DNA of 64,000 nucleotides. Origin: Sphingomonas vulcanisoli (GTDB taxonomy: Bacteria; Pseudomonadota; Alphaproteobacteria; Sphingomonadales; Sphingomonadaceae). Below, piece after piece: positions 47,076 through 55,895 of the stretch (position 1 is the first letter of the stretch; every line of letters starts with the position of its first letter). The notes beneath the pieces were generated by a model, which saw only the letters and a program-made list of their open reading frames with translations, did no database searches and was not told the DNA's origin. Location: assembly GCF_011761305.1 (NCBI RefSeq), contig NZ_JAAOZC010000001.1, forward strand, positions 372,001 to 436,000, written 5' to 3'. Both the position numbers and the translations under genes were made by a program.

Positions 47076-48437
47076 TCAAGCGCTCCATAGGCTCGGTTGT
47101 GGGGCATCATTCTCGAACGGGTGACCGGCCGAGGCGGCGACAAGCAGCCGCGGATCGGGCATGCGCCCGTCAAGGACCAGCGCGCGCAGCACGCTCCAGC
47201 CGGTTCCGAACCAGGCTTCACCCGATTCGACGCCGACGATGTTGTCGCCGCGCAAACTCAGCGAACAGGTAAGCTCCTCGAACCGCACAAGTTCGCGTTC
47301 GGTGGTCGAATAGAAGGCGCGGACCTTGGGCAGCAGCGGATCGGCGGGGTTGCCGCCGGTGACGATGCCGAGCCGGTTGGTCCGCAGCCGCACCAGCGCG
47401 CCGACGGGATAGATGCCGATGCTGTGGATGAACGCTTGCAGGATTGCGGGGTCAAAGTGGCCGTCCCAATCGAGCATTTTCGAAAGCGCATCGGTCGGTT
47501 GCCAGCCCGCTTTGTACGGGCGGTTCGAGGTGATCGCATCGTAGACGTCGCACACCGCACCCATCCGCGCATGCAGCGACAATCGTTCGCCGGAGAGACC
47601 GAAGGGATAGCCCTTGCCGTCGATCCGCTCATGGTGATGGAGGCAGACATCGAGCGCGATCGGCGGTGCGCCTTCTGCCTCCGCAAGCAAAGCGTGGCCC
47701 GCGGCGGGATGATTGCGGATCAAATCGAATTCGTCGCTGGTCAGCGATCCCGGCTTTTCGAGGATCGCGTCCGGCACCGCCATCTTGCCGATATCGTGAA
47801 GGAGCCCGGCCATGCCGATATCGTGCGTCGACGAATCGTCCAGGCCGAGCTCGCGGCCCAGGTTGATCATCAGCGCGCAGACCGCGACCGAATGCAGATA
47901 GGTGTATTCGTTCTTGTTCTTAAGCCGCGTCACCTTGAGCATGGCGGAGGCATCGCGCTCCACCGATGCCGCAATTTCCTCGACCAGCGGCGCGACATCG
48001 TTCGGCCGGATCGCGCGGCCGAGGCGCGCATCCCGGAACATCGCCATCACTGCCTGCTTCGATCGCCGTACCGTTTCGGTTGCGCGCGCGATCTCGCCGG
48101 CATCCCCGGGAGCCGACACCCCGCGGACGGTGCGCTTGGGCGTCAGCATCGCCCGCAGCGTTTCGTCGGGTGCCCGCTTCGGCAAGGGGGATGCCGCGCC
48201 GATCGGCTGGGGCGCATCGAGTTCCGCGATCGGGCGATCCTGTGACGGATCGGGACCAAGCCCGCGCTCGTCATCGATGAGCACGGCATCGACTTCGGAG
48301 TCGGCAATCCGGCGCAACAGCTCCTCATCGTGGACGACGAAGCCCTTGCGCCAGAACGGATGCTTCAGCCACGAGCCTTCGAAGCCCACGACATACATGC
48401 CCATCCGTAGCTGGTGGAGTTCGATCCGCCGCTTCAT
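47076..48437 (-). CDS. HD-GYP cyclic-di-GMP phosphodiesterase with DUF3391 N-terminus
   Basis: 453 residues from the ATG at 48437; a TTG at 48476 could add 13. The N-terminal 65 residues (RRIELHQLRMGMYVVGFEGS, FWRKGFVVHDEELLRRI) are a DUF3391 domain. The HD-GYP core follows: YLHSVAVCALMINLGRELGL, LLHDIGKMAVPDAIL, the HHERIDGKGYPFGL motif that names the family, and ARMGAVCDVYDAITSNRPYK. All metal-ligand histidines and aspartates are present, so it is probably an active c-di-GMP hydrolase. It precedes the GGDEF gene in one operon. Confidence 0.94.
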   Translation of the reverse strand: MKRRIELHQLRMGMYVVGFEGSWLKHPFWRKGFVVHDEELLRRIADSEVDAVLIDDERGLGPDPSQDRPIAELDAPQPIGAASPLPKRAPDETLRAMLTPKRTVRGVSAPGDAGEIARATETVRRSKQAVMAMFRDARLGRAIRPNDVAPLVEEIAASVERDASAMLKVTRLKNKNEYTYLHSVAVCALMINLGRELGLDDSSTHDIGMAGLLHDIGKMAVPDAILEKPGSLTSDEFDLIRNHPAAGHALLAEAEGAPPIALDVCLHHHERIDGKGYPFGLSGERLSLHARMGAVCDVYDAITSNRPYKAGWQPTDALSKMLDWDGHFDPAILQAFIHSIGIYPVGALVRLRTNRLGIVTGGNPADPLLPKVRAFYSTTERELVRFEELTCSLSLRGDNIVGVESGEAWFGTGWSVLRALVLDGRMPDPRLLVAASAGHPFENDAPQPSLWSA

Positions 48438-48547
48438 GTCGTGTGAGCCCGCATGGAGGCTCAAATAACGGGACAAGATTAAGAAGCCGTTTCGGCCCCA
48501 GCGATTACTTCTCTCCGGTTGCGGTGCGCGGGGAAAGCCCGCAAGGA

Positions 48548-49180
48548 ATGGTGGTGCCTCGGCTCTCCCACTTTCTCGGCATCCCCAATATCAAGCAGCG
48601 GCTGAAGGCTCCGCTGGACGAATTGTGGGATCGCCGGTTCGGTGTGCATACCTTCGGCTTCCATCCGGCCAAGGGCGCATACGGGGATCCCGATTGGGGA
48701 TCGCACTTCGTGCCGCTCGGCTGGCGGGATATCTTCGCCGTGCTGGATGCCGCGGAGTTGGGGCCGGACGACGTCTTCACCGATCTCGGCTGCGGTACGG
48801 GCCGGGCGGTGTTTGCCGCCGCACATCGTGGCGTGCAGCGCGCCGTGGGCGTCGAATATGTGCCGTGGCTGGCCAAGGTGGCCGAGGAAAACCGGAAGCG
48901 GTTCCCAGGCAAGGACATTGCCATCGTAGAAGGCGATGCGCGCGATGTTTCGCTGGCCGATAGTACGATCGTGTATATGTTCCACGCACTCGGCACCGGC
49001 GTGCTGCAGGATGTGCTCGATCGCGCCGAACGCGATCGCGCGGCGGCAGGGTCGGGGCGGTTGCGGATCTGCTACGTCAATCCGGTCTTTGCCGAGATGC
49101 TGGATCGCACGGCCTGGCTGAAGCCCTTCACATCACTGCCCGGCGGGGCTTATCCCACGCGCATCTGGGAAAGCCGTTAG
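48548..49180 (+). CDS. class I SAM-dependent methyltransferase
   Basis: 210 residues. Motif I is DDVFTDLGCGTGRAVFAAAH, followed by AVGVEYVPWLAKVAEEN (motif II region) and IAIVEGDARDVSL, a standard Rossmann-fold methyltransferase; substrate not deducible. The start is uncertain: AAGGA directly abuts the ATG at 48548 while a GTG at 48554 would have normal spacing, so the true N-terminus may be two residues shorter. It is divergent from the HD-GYP gene and its last bases overlap tail-to-tail with the glycosyltransferase gene on the other strand. Confidence 0.85.
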   Translation: MVVPRLSHFLGIPNIKQRLKAPLDELWDRRFGVHTFGFHPAKGAYGDPDWGSHFVPLGWRDIFAVLDAAELGPDDVFTDLGCGTGRAVFAAAHRGVQRAVGVEYVPWLAKVAEENRKRFPGKDIAIVEGDARDVSLADSTIVYMFHALGTGVLQDVLDRAERDRAAAGSGRLRICYVNPVFAEMLDRTAWLKPFTSLPGGAYPTRIWESR

Positions 49181-50445
49181 GCCCAGAGCGGAGCGCGGGG
49201 GCCGAGGAGCGTCGATCGCCGCAGCAGGCCGAACACGCACGCCGCGAGCAACGCAATCAGCCACCACCACAGCGCCTCGCGCGCCATCCATCCCAACAGC
49301 GCGACGAACGGGCGGGAATCGGGGCCGATCAGCTTGGCCACATAGAGCAGGCCGCGCCGCCAGCAATCGCTCCACAAAAGCGCGAGGACCAGCGCTGGCG
49401 CAGGGTAGAAAAGCTTCGACCCGCCACCCCGCAGCGCAAGCAGCGCGGGCAGCGTCAGCAGCAGGTGGATCGCGCGGTAACCGATGTTCTGCGCCGTGAA
49501 GAAGCAGCCCAGCGTGAGCAATCCCCCGGCGAGCAGGAAGGCCCTTTCGCGCAAGGGGAGCGCCGCGATGGCCTCCACCGTCGTGACGCGAAACGAGAGC
49601 CGGGCGCCGAGGCCGAGGGCCGCCGCGCTCATCGTCCAGCGGATCAGCGGGATGAGCGGGGGCGCGCCATCGATCAGCGTGCTGATCCCGCCCGCAACCT
49701 GGATCGAACCGAACATGCCGCCGAAATAGTCGCCGGTCGGGATCAGGCCTAGCGCGCGCGTGAGATCGCCCCAGGCAAGCGTCACGAACAGCGCGGTCGG
49801 CAGGATCGCGGCCGCCGTGATCGCCGCCAGGCGTGCCGGGCGCTCGCGTGCCGCCAGCGCCATCAAGGCCAGCGGATAATATTTGAGCAGGCCCGCAAGT
49901 AGCGCAAAGCAATAGCCCAAAATCCTGAACGCCGGCGATCGGCAGGCAAGCGCTGCCGCACATGCGGCGAGCGTAAAAAGCACGACGTCGTTGTTGCCGC
50001 GCTCCACCGCGAATGCGGCCACCGTCGATACCGCGCCTAGTGTCATCGCCAGGACGTGCCGTGGCGCGCGCGCTGCTGGGAGCAACGCCACCGCGCCGCA
50101 GTAGAGCAGAGCGATCGCGATGCCGATCGGCGTGCCCCATGCGATCGTCACGGGCGCGCGGGCGATCAGCATCCACAGCGGCGAATAATCGTAGACCCGC
50201 CCCAGCGTATCACAGGGGTTGGCGACATAGACATCGATCCCCGCCCTCAGGCAGCGCGCGCCTGAAAGCATTGTCTCGGTATCGAGGAACGGGAAATCGA
50301 ACACATCGACCCCCCAGATGATCAGAATCCGGCGATAGGCACCGGTTGAACGCGCGGCCCACAGCAGCCCCAGCAGGACAGACAGGGTGAAAGCTGCCAA
50401 AGCCGGGGCGAACCGCGATAGAGGGGGTTGTCGCATTACGGTCAT
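49177..50445 (-). CDS. polytopic glycosyltransferase (GT87 / DUF2029-like)
   Basis: 422 residues with about ten hydrophobic segments. Early loop sequence FPFLDTETMLSGARCLRAGI and DVYVANPCDTLGRVYDYSPL, then the conserved AAFAVERGNNDVVLFTLAAC, are what I recognise in GT87/DUF2029 enzymes, which use polyprenyl-phosphate-mannose-type donors. ATGs at 50445 and 50436 are equally plausible starts; no clear ribosome binding site. It is divergent from a GT2 glycosyltransferase across a 106-base gap, so both may serve one surface-glycan pathway. Confidence 0.8.
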   Translation of the reverse strand: MTVMRQPPLSRFAPALAAFTLSVLLGLLWAARSTGAYRRILIIWGVDVFDFPFLDTETMLSGARCLRAGIDVYVANPCDTLGRVYDYSPLWMLIARAPVTIAWGTPIGIAIALLYCGAVALLPAARAPRHVLAMTLGAVSTVAAFAVERGNNDVVLFTLAACAAALACRSPAFRILGYCFALLAGLLKYYPLALMALAARERPARLAAITAAAILPTALFVTLAWGDLTRALGLIPTGDYFGGMFGSIQVAGGISTLIDGAPPLIPLIRWTMSAAALGLGARLSFRVTTVEAIAALPLRERAFLLAGGLLTLGCFFTAQNIGYRAIHLLLTLPALLALRGGGSKLFYPAPALVLALLWSDCWRRGLLYVAKLIGPDSRPFVALLGWMAREALWWWLIALLAACVFGLLRRSTLLGPRAPLWA

Positions 50446-50551
50446 TTACTGTCATGTGCCGGCATAAAGCGGCGTTCATAAGGAGAGGGCGTTAGCACGA
50501 TAGCAAGTTTGGTGTGGCAACCTCACCATAAAGGTAAGGGTTAGATGACCG

Positions 50552-51352
50552 ATGATCGACGGTAAAAAGGTTGCAGTGGTATTACCGGCGTACAATGCCG
50601 CGCGGACCCTGCGGCAAACCTATCAGGAAATTCCGCACGACATCGTCGATGATGTGATCCTTACCGACGATTGCAGCAAGGACGATACCTTGCTGATCGC
50701 GCGCTCGCTCAACATCCACACGCTGCGCCATGAGGAAAACCGCGGCTATGGCGGCAACCAGAAGAGCTGCTACCAGGCGGCGCTGGAGCGCGGCGCGGAC
50801 ATCGTGGTGATGCTGCACCCCGATTATCAATATACGCCCAAACTGGTAACCGCGATGGCAAGCATGATCGCCTCGGGCCACTACGACGCCGTGCTGGCAA
50901 GCCGCATCCTCGGTCGCGGCGCGCTGGAGGGCGGGATGCCGCGCTACAAATATATCGCCAACCGCGCGCTGACCTTTTTTCAAAACGTGCTGCTCGGCCA
51001 GAAACTCTCCGAATATCATTCAGGCTATCGCGCCTTCAGCCGGGAACTGCTGGAGAAGCTGCCGCTGCTCGCCTGCTCCGAGGATTTCGTCTTCGATAAT
51101 CAGATGTTGGCGCAGGCGCGGTGGTTCGGCTTCACTACCGGCGAGATCAGCTGCCCGACCAAATATTTCGCCGAAGCCTCCAGCATCAATTTCCGCCGCA
51201 GCTGCACCTATGGCCTCGGCGTGCTGGGGACGAGCTTCGCCTATCGCTTGAACAAGCTGGGCCTGAAGCGTTCGGCGATCTTCCACGATCTCGAAGCGCG
51301 GCTGCGCACCGAGACCGTGGTCCCAATCGCAAAGATCAAGCAGCGAGCTTGA
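50552..51352 (+). CDS. GT2 family glycosyltransferase (DPM1-like)
   Basis: 266 residues. A GT-A fold: [20 protein letters not shown], the first acidic motif [33 protein letters not shown], and the second acidic site [32 protein letters not shown] matches the acceptor-site loop of dolichyl-phosphate-type sugar transferases. It lacks a membrane domain. Its product, a lipid-linked sugar, would suit the divergent GT87-like enzyme. The last 17 bases overlap the end of wrbA on the opposite strand. Confidence 0.9.
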   Translation: MIDGKKVAVVLPAYNAARTLRQTYQEIPHDIVDDVILTDDCSKDDTLLIARSLNIHTLRHEENRGYGGNQKSCYQAALERGADIVVMLHPDYQYTPKLVTAMASMIASGHYDAVLASRILGRGALEGGMPRYKYIANRALTFFQNVLLGQKLSEYHSGYRAFSRELLEKLPLLACSEDFVFDNQMLAQARWFGFTTGEISCPTKYFAEASSINFRRSCTYGLGVLGTSFAYRLNKLGLKRSAIFHDLEARLRTETVVPIAKIKQRA

Positions 51353-51935
51353 TCGCCAGCCTGGCGACAATCTCGCCCTGGTGGCGCGCGCCTTCGAGTT
51401 CGGTTTCCGAAGGCTGGCGGGTGCCATCGCCATTGGCGATCGTCGTAGCGCCATAAGGTGATCCGCCGACCACCTCGTCGTTCCGCATCATGCCGGTATG
51501 GCTGTACGGCAGGCCTGCGATCACCATGCCGAAGTGGAGCATGTTGGTGATCAGCGAGAAGAGCGTCGTCTCCTGCCCGCCGTGCTGCGTGGCAGAGGAG
51601 GTGAAGGCGCTGCCGATCTTGCCGTTTAGCGCGCCCTTCGCCCAAAGCCCGCCCGCCTGATCGAGGAAGGCCGCCATCTGCGAACTGATCCGGCCGAAGC
51701 GCGTGCCCGTGCCGATGATGATCGCGTCATAGTCGGCGAGGTCGTTTACAACCGCGATCGGCGCGGCCTGATCGAGCTTGAAGTGCCCGGCCTGCGCGAT
51801 CTCGAGCGGCACCGTCTCGGGCACGCGCTTGATATCCACCTCAGCGCCCGCCGCCCGCGCACCCTCGGCGATCGCGCCCGCCATCGTCTCGATATGTCCG
51901 TAAGTCGAATAATAGAGCACTAGAACTTTAGCCAT
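51336..51935 (-). CDS. wrbA: NAD(P)H:quinone oxidoreductase, flavodoxin-like
   Basis: 199 residues, the normal WrbA length. The FMN phosphate loop is [18 protein letters not shown] at the N-terminus; further WrbA blocks are [40 protein letters not shown] and THGG-like [20 protein letters not shown]. It reduces quinones by two electrons as an FMN tetramer, protecting against oxidative stress. It is a single gene ending convergently with a glycosyltransferase. Confidence 0.96.
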   Translation of the reverse strand: MAKVLVLYYSTYGHIETMAGAIAEGARAAGAEVDIKRVPETVPLEIAQAGHFKLDQAAPIAVVNDLADYDAIIIGTGTRFGRISSQMAAFLDQAGGLWAKGALNGKIGSAFTSSATQHGGQETTLFSLITNMLHFGMVIAGLPYSHTGMMRNDEVVGGSPYGATTIANGDGTRQPSETELEGARHQGEIVARLAIKLAA

Positions 51936-52083
51936 TGGTCACTCCTTTGCGTTAAGAGCGGGGATGGCGGGGACGAGGCAGTGGAGCCAGCCGTAAAGTC
52001 TAGTCCGAATCGTTCGATAAAGTTGAATGCACACCCGGCGCTTGTAATGGTGAGCGCGTTGCGTCCGATTGATAACCCTGAAG

Positions 52084-53298
52084 CTAAGCCGCCTGACGCA
52101 GTTCCATCCGGCCCCAGATCTCCACCAGCGCTCCCACGAGCTCCTGCATCATCTCCACCGTATGGCTAGGCCCCGGAGTAAACCGAAGGCGTTCGGTGCC
52201 GCGGGGGACGGTGGGATAGTTGATCGGCTGGACGTAGACGCCGTATTCGGCGAGCAATATGTCGCTGATCCGCTTGGCCTTGACCGGATCGCCGACCATC
52301 AGCGGCACGATATGCGTGACCGACGGCATCACCGGCAGGCCGGCCTCGGCCATCAGCCCTTTGAGCATCGCGGCGGCGGCCTGCTGGCCGTCGCGCTCCT
52401 CGGACGATCCCTTGAGATGCTTCACGCTGGCCAGCGCGCCCGCCACCAATACCGGCGATAGGCTGGTGGTGAAGATGAAGCCCGGCGCATAGCTGCGAAT
52501 CACATCGATGATCGTGCGATCGGTGGCGATATAGCCGCCCATCACGCCGAACGCCTTGCCGAGCGTGCCTTCGATGATCGTGATCCGCGATGCCGCCTCG
52601 TCCCGATCCGAAATGCCGCCGCCGCGCGGGCCGTACATGCCGACGGCATGGACCTCGTCGCAATAGGTCAGCGCGTTATATTTATCGGCAAGGTCGCAGA
52701 TGGCGTGGATGGGCGCGACGTCGCCATCCATCGAATAGACGCTCTCGAAGGCGATCAGCTTGGGCGCTTCCGCATCCTCTGCCGCCAGCAATTCCTCGAG
52801 ATGCTCGAGATCGTTGTGCCGCCACACCCTTTTCTCGCAGCCCGCATTGCGGATGCCCGCGATCATCGAGGCGTGGTTGAGCTCATCGGAAAAGACGATG
52901 CAGCCGGGCAGCACCTTGGCGAGCGTCGACAGCGTCGCATCGTTCGAGACATAGCCCGAGGTGAACAGCAGCGCCGCTTCCTTGCCGTGCAAATCGGCGA
53001 GTTCGGCTTCCAGATCGATGTGATAATGGGTGTTGCCGCCGATGTTGCGCGTACCGCCCGATCCGGCGCCGACATCGTGCAGCGCCTCTTCCATCGCTGC
53101 GATCACCTTGGGATGCTGGCCCATCGCGAGGTAATCGTTCGAGCACCAGACGGTGATCGGCTTCGGCCCGTTATGCCCGGCGAAGCAGCGCGCGTTGGGG
53201 AACATGCCCTTGTTGCGCAGGATATCGATGAACACCCGATAGCGGCCCTCGGCATGAAGGCGATCGATCGCTTGGGTGAAAACGCGGCTGTAATCCAA
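52084..53298 (-). CDS. hemA: 5-aminolevulinate synthase
   Basis: 404 residues, matching alphaproteobacterial ALAS. It condenses glycine with succinyl-CoA to 5-aminolevulinate, the first haem-pathway step, using PLP. The conserved start [20 protein letters not shown] implies initiation at the TTG at 53298 (GAAGGG upstream); the reading frame runs further upstream through repeat sequence, which I exclude. Other landmarks are [33 protein letters not shown] and the PLP lysine in [15 protein letters not shown]. The succinyl-CoA it uses is made by the 2-oxoglutarate dehydrogenase encoded elsewhere in this window. Confidence 0.97.
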   Translation of the reverse strand: MDYSRVFTQAIDRLHAEGRYRVFIDILRNKGMFPNARCFAGHNGPKPITVWCSNDYLAMGQHPKVIAAMEEALHDVGAGSGGTRNIGGNTHYHIDLEAELADLHGKEAALLFTSGYVSNDATLSTLAKVLPGCIVFSDELNHASMIAGIRNAGCEKRVWRHNDLEHLEELLAAEDAEAPKLIAFESVYSMDGDVAPIHAICDLADKYNALTYCDEVHAVGMYGPRGGGISDRDEAASRITIIEGTLGKAFGVMGGYIATDRTIIDVIRSYAPGFIFTTSLSPVLVAGALASVKHLKGSSEERDGQQAAAAMLKGLMAEAGLPVMPSVTHIVPLMVGDPVKAKRISDILLAEYGVYVQPINYPTVPRGTERLRFTPGPSHTVEMMQELVGALVEIWGRMELRQAA

Positions 53299-53390
53299 GA
53301 CTCTAACCCTTCCGCGGGACCGCGCCCAATACCGATAAGTGTGGAGGGTTTCCAGCGCCATTCCTCGATCAGTCAGATCGAAGCCCGATA

Positions 53391-53519
53391 CCTCTCCCGC
53401 CTTCGCGGGAGAGGAGGGGCCCGCTCGCGCAGCGAGTGGGAGGTGAGGGTCTTCTTCTGCCGATCGGGCCGAAAAGAAAAAGACCCTCACCCAATCCTCT
53501 CCCGCGAAAGCGGGAGAGG
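53391..53519. repeat. paired-hairpin intergenic repeat (C-rich family), copy 3
   Basis: Two perfect 10-bp hairpins, CCTCTCCCGC / GCGGGAGAGG, at 53391-53414 (loop CTTC) and 53496-53519 (loop GAAA). The inner sequence is again partly self-complementary (GAGGTGAGGGTCTTCTT against AAGACCCTCACCC). It separates the start of hemA from the end of murI, both on the minus strand, and could terminate murI transcription. Confidence 0.82.
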
Positions 53520-53530
53520 GCTTGAGGGCG

Positions 53531-54334
53531 TCAAAGCTGCTCGATCCTAGGCAATCCGCGCGCGGCTAGTGAGTCTACAAGGGCGGTCGGTATATCGAGC
53601 GAGGCGGTAAACACGATGCTCCCGCCTGTCGGTTCAACGGGCCAATCCTGATCGCGGGTGAGGGTGGCGATGCGCCGCGCGATCCCTGGTGCCCCATCGA
53701 CGAAGGCAAGCGGACGCGGCGCGATGGCGGCGAGGCGATCGGCGACCAGCGGGAAATGGGTGCAGGCCAGCACCACAATATCCATCGCCTCCCCGCCGGG
53801 CTGGGCGAGCAGGCCGGCGAGCGCCTCGGCATAATCGGCATCGGCGGTGGCCTCGCCGCGCAGGCTCTGCTCGGCCAGTTCGACCAGCCGCGCCGATCCG
53901 TGGCGCAGCACTGTGCAATCGGCGGCGAAGCGCGCTGAAAGATCGTCGACATAAGGCTGGCGGACGGTCGCCTCGGTGCCGAGCACGCCGATCACGCGCG
54001 TTTTTGAGGCCTCGGCGGCTGGTTTGATCGCGGGCACCGTGCCGACGATCGGCAGATCGAGCGCGGCGCGCACCGCCGCCAGCGCGATCGTCGAGGCGGT
54101 GTTGCAGGCGATGGTGATCAGTCGCGGCCGATAGCGCTCCGCCAGCCGCCCCAGCAGAGCCGGCACGCGCGCGGCGATCTCGGCTTCGCTCTTGGTGCCA
54201 TAAGGAAAGCCGCCGTTATCGGCGACATAGATGATCGGCGCCTGCGGCAGGGCTTTACGCACCTCCGCAAGTACCGATAGCCCGCCGACGCCCGAATCAA
54301 ACAGCAGGAGCGGGCGGCTATCCACCAAGATCAA
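53531..54334 (-). CDS. murI: glutamate racemase
   Basis: 267 residues. Converts L- to D-glutamate for peptidoglycan. The family start [20 protein letters not shown], the first catalytic cysteine in [13 protein letters not shown] and the second in [13 protein letters not shown] are present. It starts at a TTG at 54334 that overlaps the stop of the upstream gene as TTGA; no closer ATG would keep the conserved N-terminus. It forms a two-gene unit with the DUF1993 protein upstream. Confidence 0.96.
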   Translation of the reverse strand: MILVDSRPLLLFDSGVGGLSVLAEVRKALPQAPIIYVADNGGFPYGTKSEAEIAARVPALLGRLAERYRPRLITIACNTASTIALAAVRAALDLPIVGTVPAIKPAAEASKTRVIGVLGTEATVRQPYVDDLSARFAADCTVLRHGSARLVELAEQSLRGEATADADYAEALAGLLAQPGGEAMDIVVLACTHFPLVADRLAAIAPRPLAFVDGAPGIARRIATLTRDQDWPVEPTGGSIVFTASLDIPTALVDSLAARGLPRIEQL

Positions 54335-54837
54335 ACACCGCCGAGAAAATCCCGCTTGCCGAGCGGCACACCCTTGTTGCGCAGGATCGCATAGGCCGCG
54401 GTCGCGTGGAAGAAGACGTTGGGAAGCACGAAGCCCAGCAGGTAGGCCTGCCCTTTGAAGGGCATTTCGTTACCTGCGATTTTCAGAACGATATCGCGCT
54501 CTTCGCTGCCATCGATATCGGTGGCGGAAAGCGTGTTGAGATAAGCGACCGTCTTGGCGATCCGCTCGCGCAGTTGGGCGAAACTGGTCTCGTCATCGGC
54601 ATAGGCCGGGGCTTCCTGGCCGGCGAGACGGGCGCCGCCGCCCTTGGCCATGTCGGTCATGATCTGGATCTGGCGCGGGAAGGCGAGCATGTCGGGTGCG
54701 AGCTTGCCATCGAGCAGCTCCTGCGCATCCAAACCCTGCTCCTCGGCATAGTCCTCGGCCTTGCCCAGGAAGGCGGATACGGCCTCCAGCTGCCTGATCA
54801 GTACCGGTACGCTCGCCTGATACATGGAAATCGTCAT
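54331..54837 (-). CDS. DUF1993 family protein
   Basis: 168 residues from the ATG at 54837 with GGGAGGA eight bases upstream. The sequence MTISMYQASVPVLIRQLEAV, LAPDMLAFPRQIQIMTDMAK and FVLPNVFFHATAAYAILRNK is that of DUF1993, a four-helix-bundle family distantly like DinB that lacks a demonstrated function. It overlaps murI by four bases (TTGA), so the two are cotranslated; this may only reflect genome compaction. Confidence 0.88.
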   Translation of the reverse strand: MTISMYQASVPVLIRQLEAVSAFLGKAEDYAEEQGLDAQELLDGKLAPDMLAFPRQIQIMTDMAKGGGARLAGQEAPAYADDETSFAQLRERIAKTVAYLNTLSATDIDGSEERDIVLKIAGNEMPFKGQAYLLGFVLPNVFFHATAAYAILRNKGVPLGKRDFLGGV

Positions 54838-54989
54838 CGTATGATCCTCCCGGCGCGGACTGGATCGCCGGATGGCGGCCGCGTGACCGTCAATTGGGTG
54901 CATTGCCCCGGTTTCGCCAGCCCCTTATTCGCTCAAAATCCTAAACGAGGATCGCAGATCGCAGCGCGTATCGGCGCGCCTTCCAGCAT

Positions 54990-55760
54990 TTAATGCGGGG
55001 GGAAAGGCGGAAAGGCGAGGGGTGGAACATTGGCTCCAGGCGATCCAGCAGCCACCGCATTGTAGATGCCGACGCCGACCGCGCTGAAGGTGATCAGGTT
55101 GATTGTGAACTGCATCGCCGCGATCGTTGCCAGCCCCCACCACCAGGCAGGGTGAACCCGCCCGGTCACGCGCAGATCGCGGATCACGCCGGCGATTGGA
55201 AAAAGGATTACCAGAGCGAATACGGCCTCCCCCGCATAAGGGATCAGGAGAGGCATCGGGATCAGGCGGCCGACGCCGGGGCCGAGCAGGATTGCCATGC
55301 CGCAGAACATCAGCCGGCGATGCCATTGCGTCTGGCGCCGCTTGACGATCGCCGCGGCTGCCAGGCCCGCGAACGTAAAGACGGAGAGCGGATCCATGAT
55401 CAGGAAGTAGCCGGGCTGGAAGAAGAAGGGCGTGTGGCCAAGGCGGACCAGTAATACGGTGACATAAGTCCCCATCGCCACCATCGCCGGTATCCACGCG
55501 AGGGACAGCCAGCCGAGACGGCGATGCAGGGCGAGCGAGCCCCGCGCCGCCAAGATATTTTGCGTAAGGTATAGCACCACCCAGCCGAAGAAGATGATCG
55601 CGTGGATATGAACGCGCAGCGGCGCGCCGAAAGAGGAGCGGCCCGCCGCGAGCTGGAGCGAAAACCCCGCGACCACAAGCACGCTCATCACGATCGCGCT
55701 GATCAGGAAGAATCGTTCTCCGCGCGCAGCCGTCAGCGGCGGTATCACCAGCGTTGCCAT
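54990..55760 (-). CDS. polytopic membrane protein with conserved membrane histidines
   Basis: 256 residues with about seven transmembrane helices. Histidines occur at helix ends in a spaced pattern (APLRVHIHAIIFFGWVVLYL, RGSLALHRRLGWLSLAW, RRQTQWHRRLMFCGMAILL), which recalls haem-binding or cytochrome-b561-like membrane proteins, but I cannot name the family. The C-terminus is Pro-rich (PPLAFPPFPPH). Ribosome binding site GGGGGCAGGA precedes the ATG at 55760. Single gene, no operon partner apparent. Confidence 0.75.
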   Translation of the reverse strand: MATLVIPPLTAARGERFFLISAIVMSVLVVAGFSLQLAAGRSSFGAPLRVHIHAIIFFGWVVLYLTQNILAARGSLALHRRLGWLSLAWIPAMVAMGTYVTVLLVRLGHTPFFFQPGYFLIMDPLSVFTFAGLAAAAIVKRRQTQWHRRLMFCGMAILLGPGVGRLIPMPLLIPYAGEAVFALVILFPIAGVIRDLRVTGRVHPAWWWGLATIAAMQFTINLITFSAVGVGIYNAVAAGSPGANVPPLAFPPFPPH

Positions 55761-55895
55761 CGTCCTGCCCCCTTACAGCCCCGATGCCGCATCATAGCAT
55801 TTCGGCGGAAACGCGAAAGCGACTCCATTCGTCGCGCGACGAATAGCGCATCCGGCGGTTGACCCGCGGCGCCTGCCCGGCGAGACGCAGCGAAC

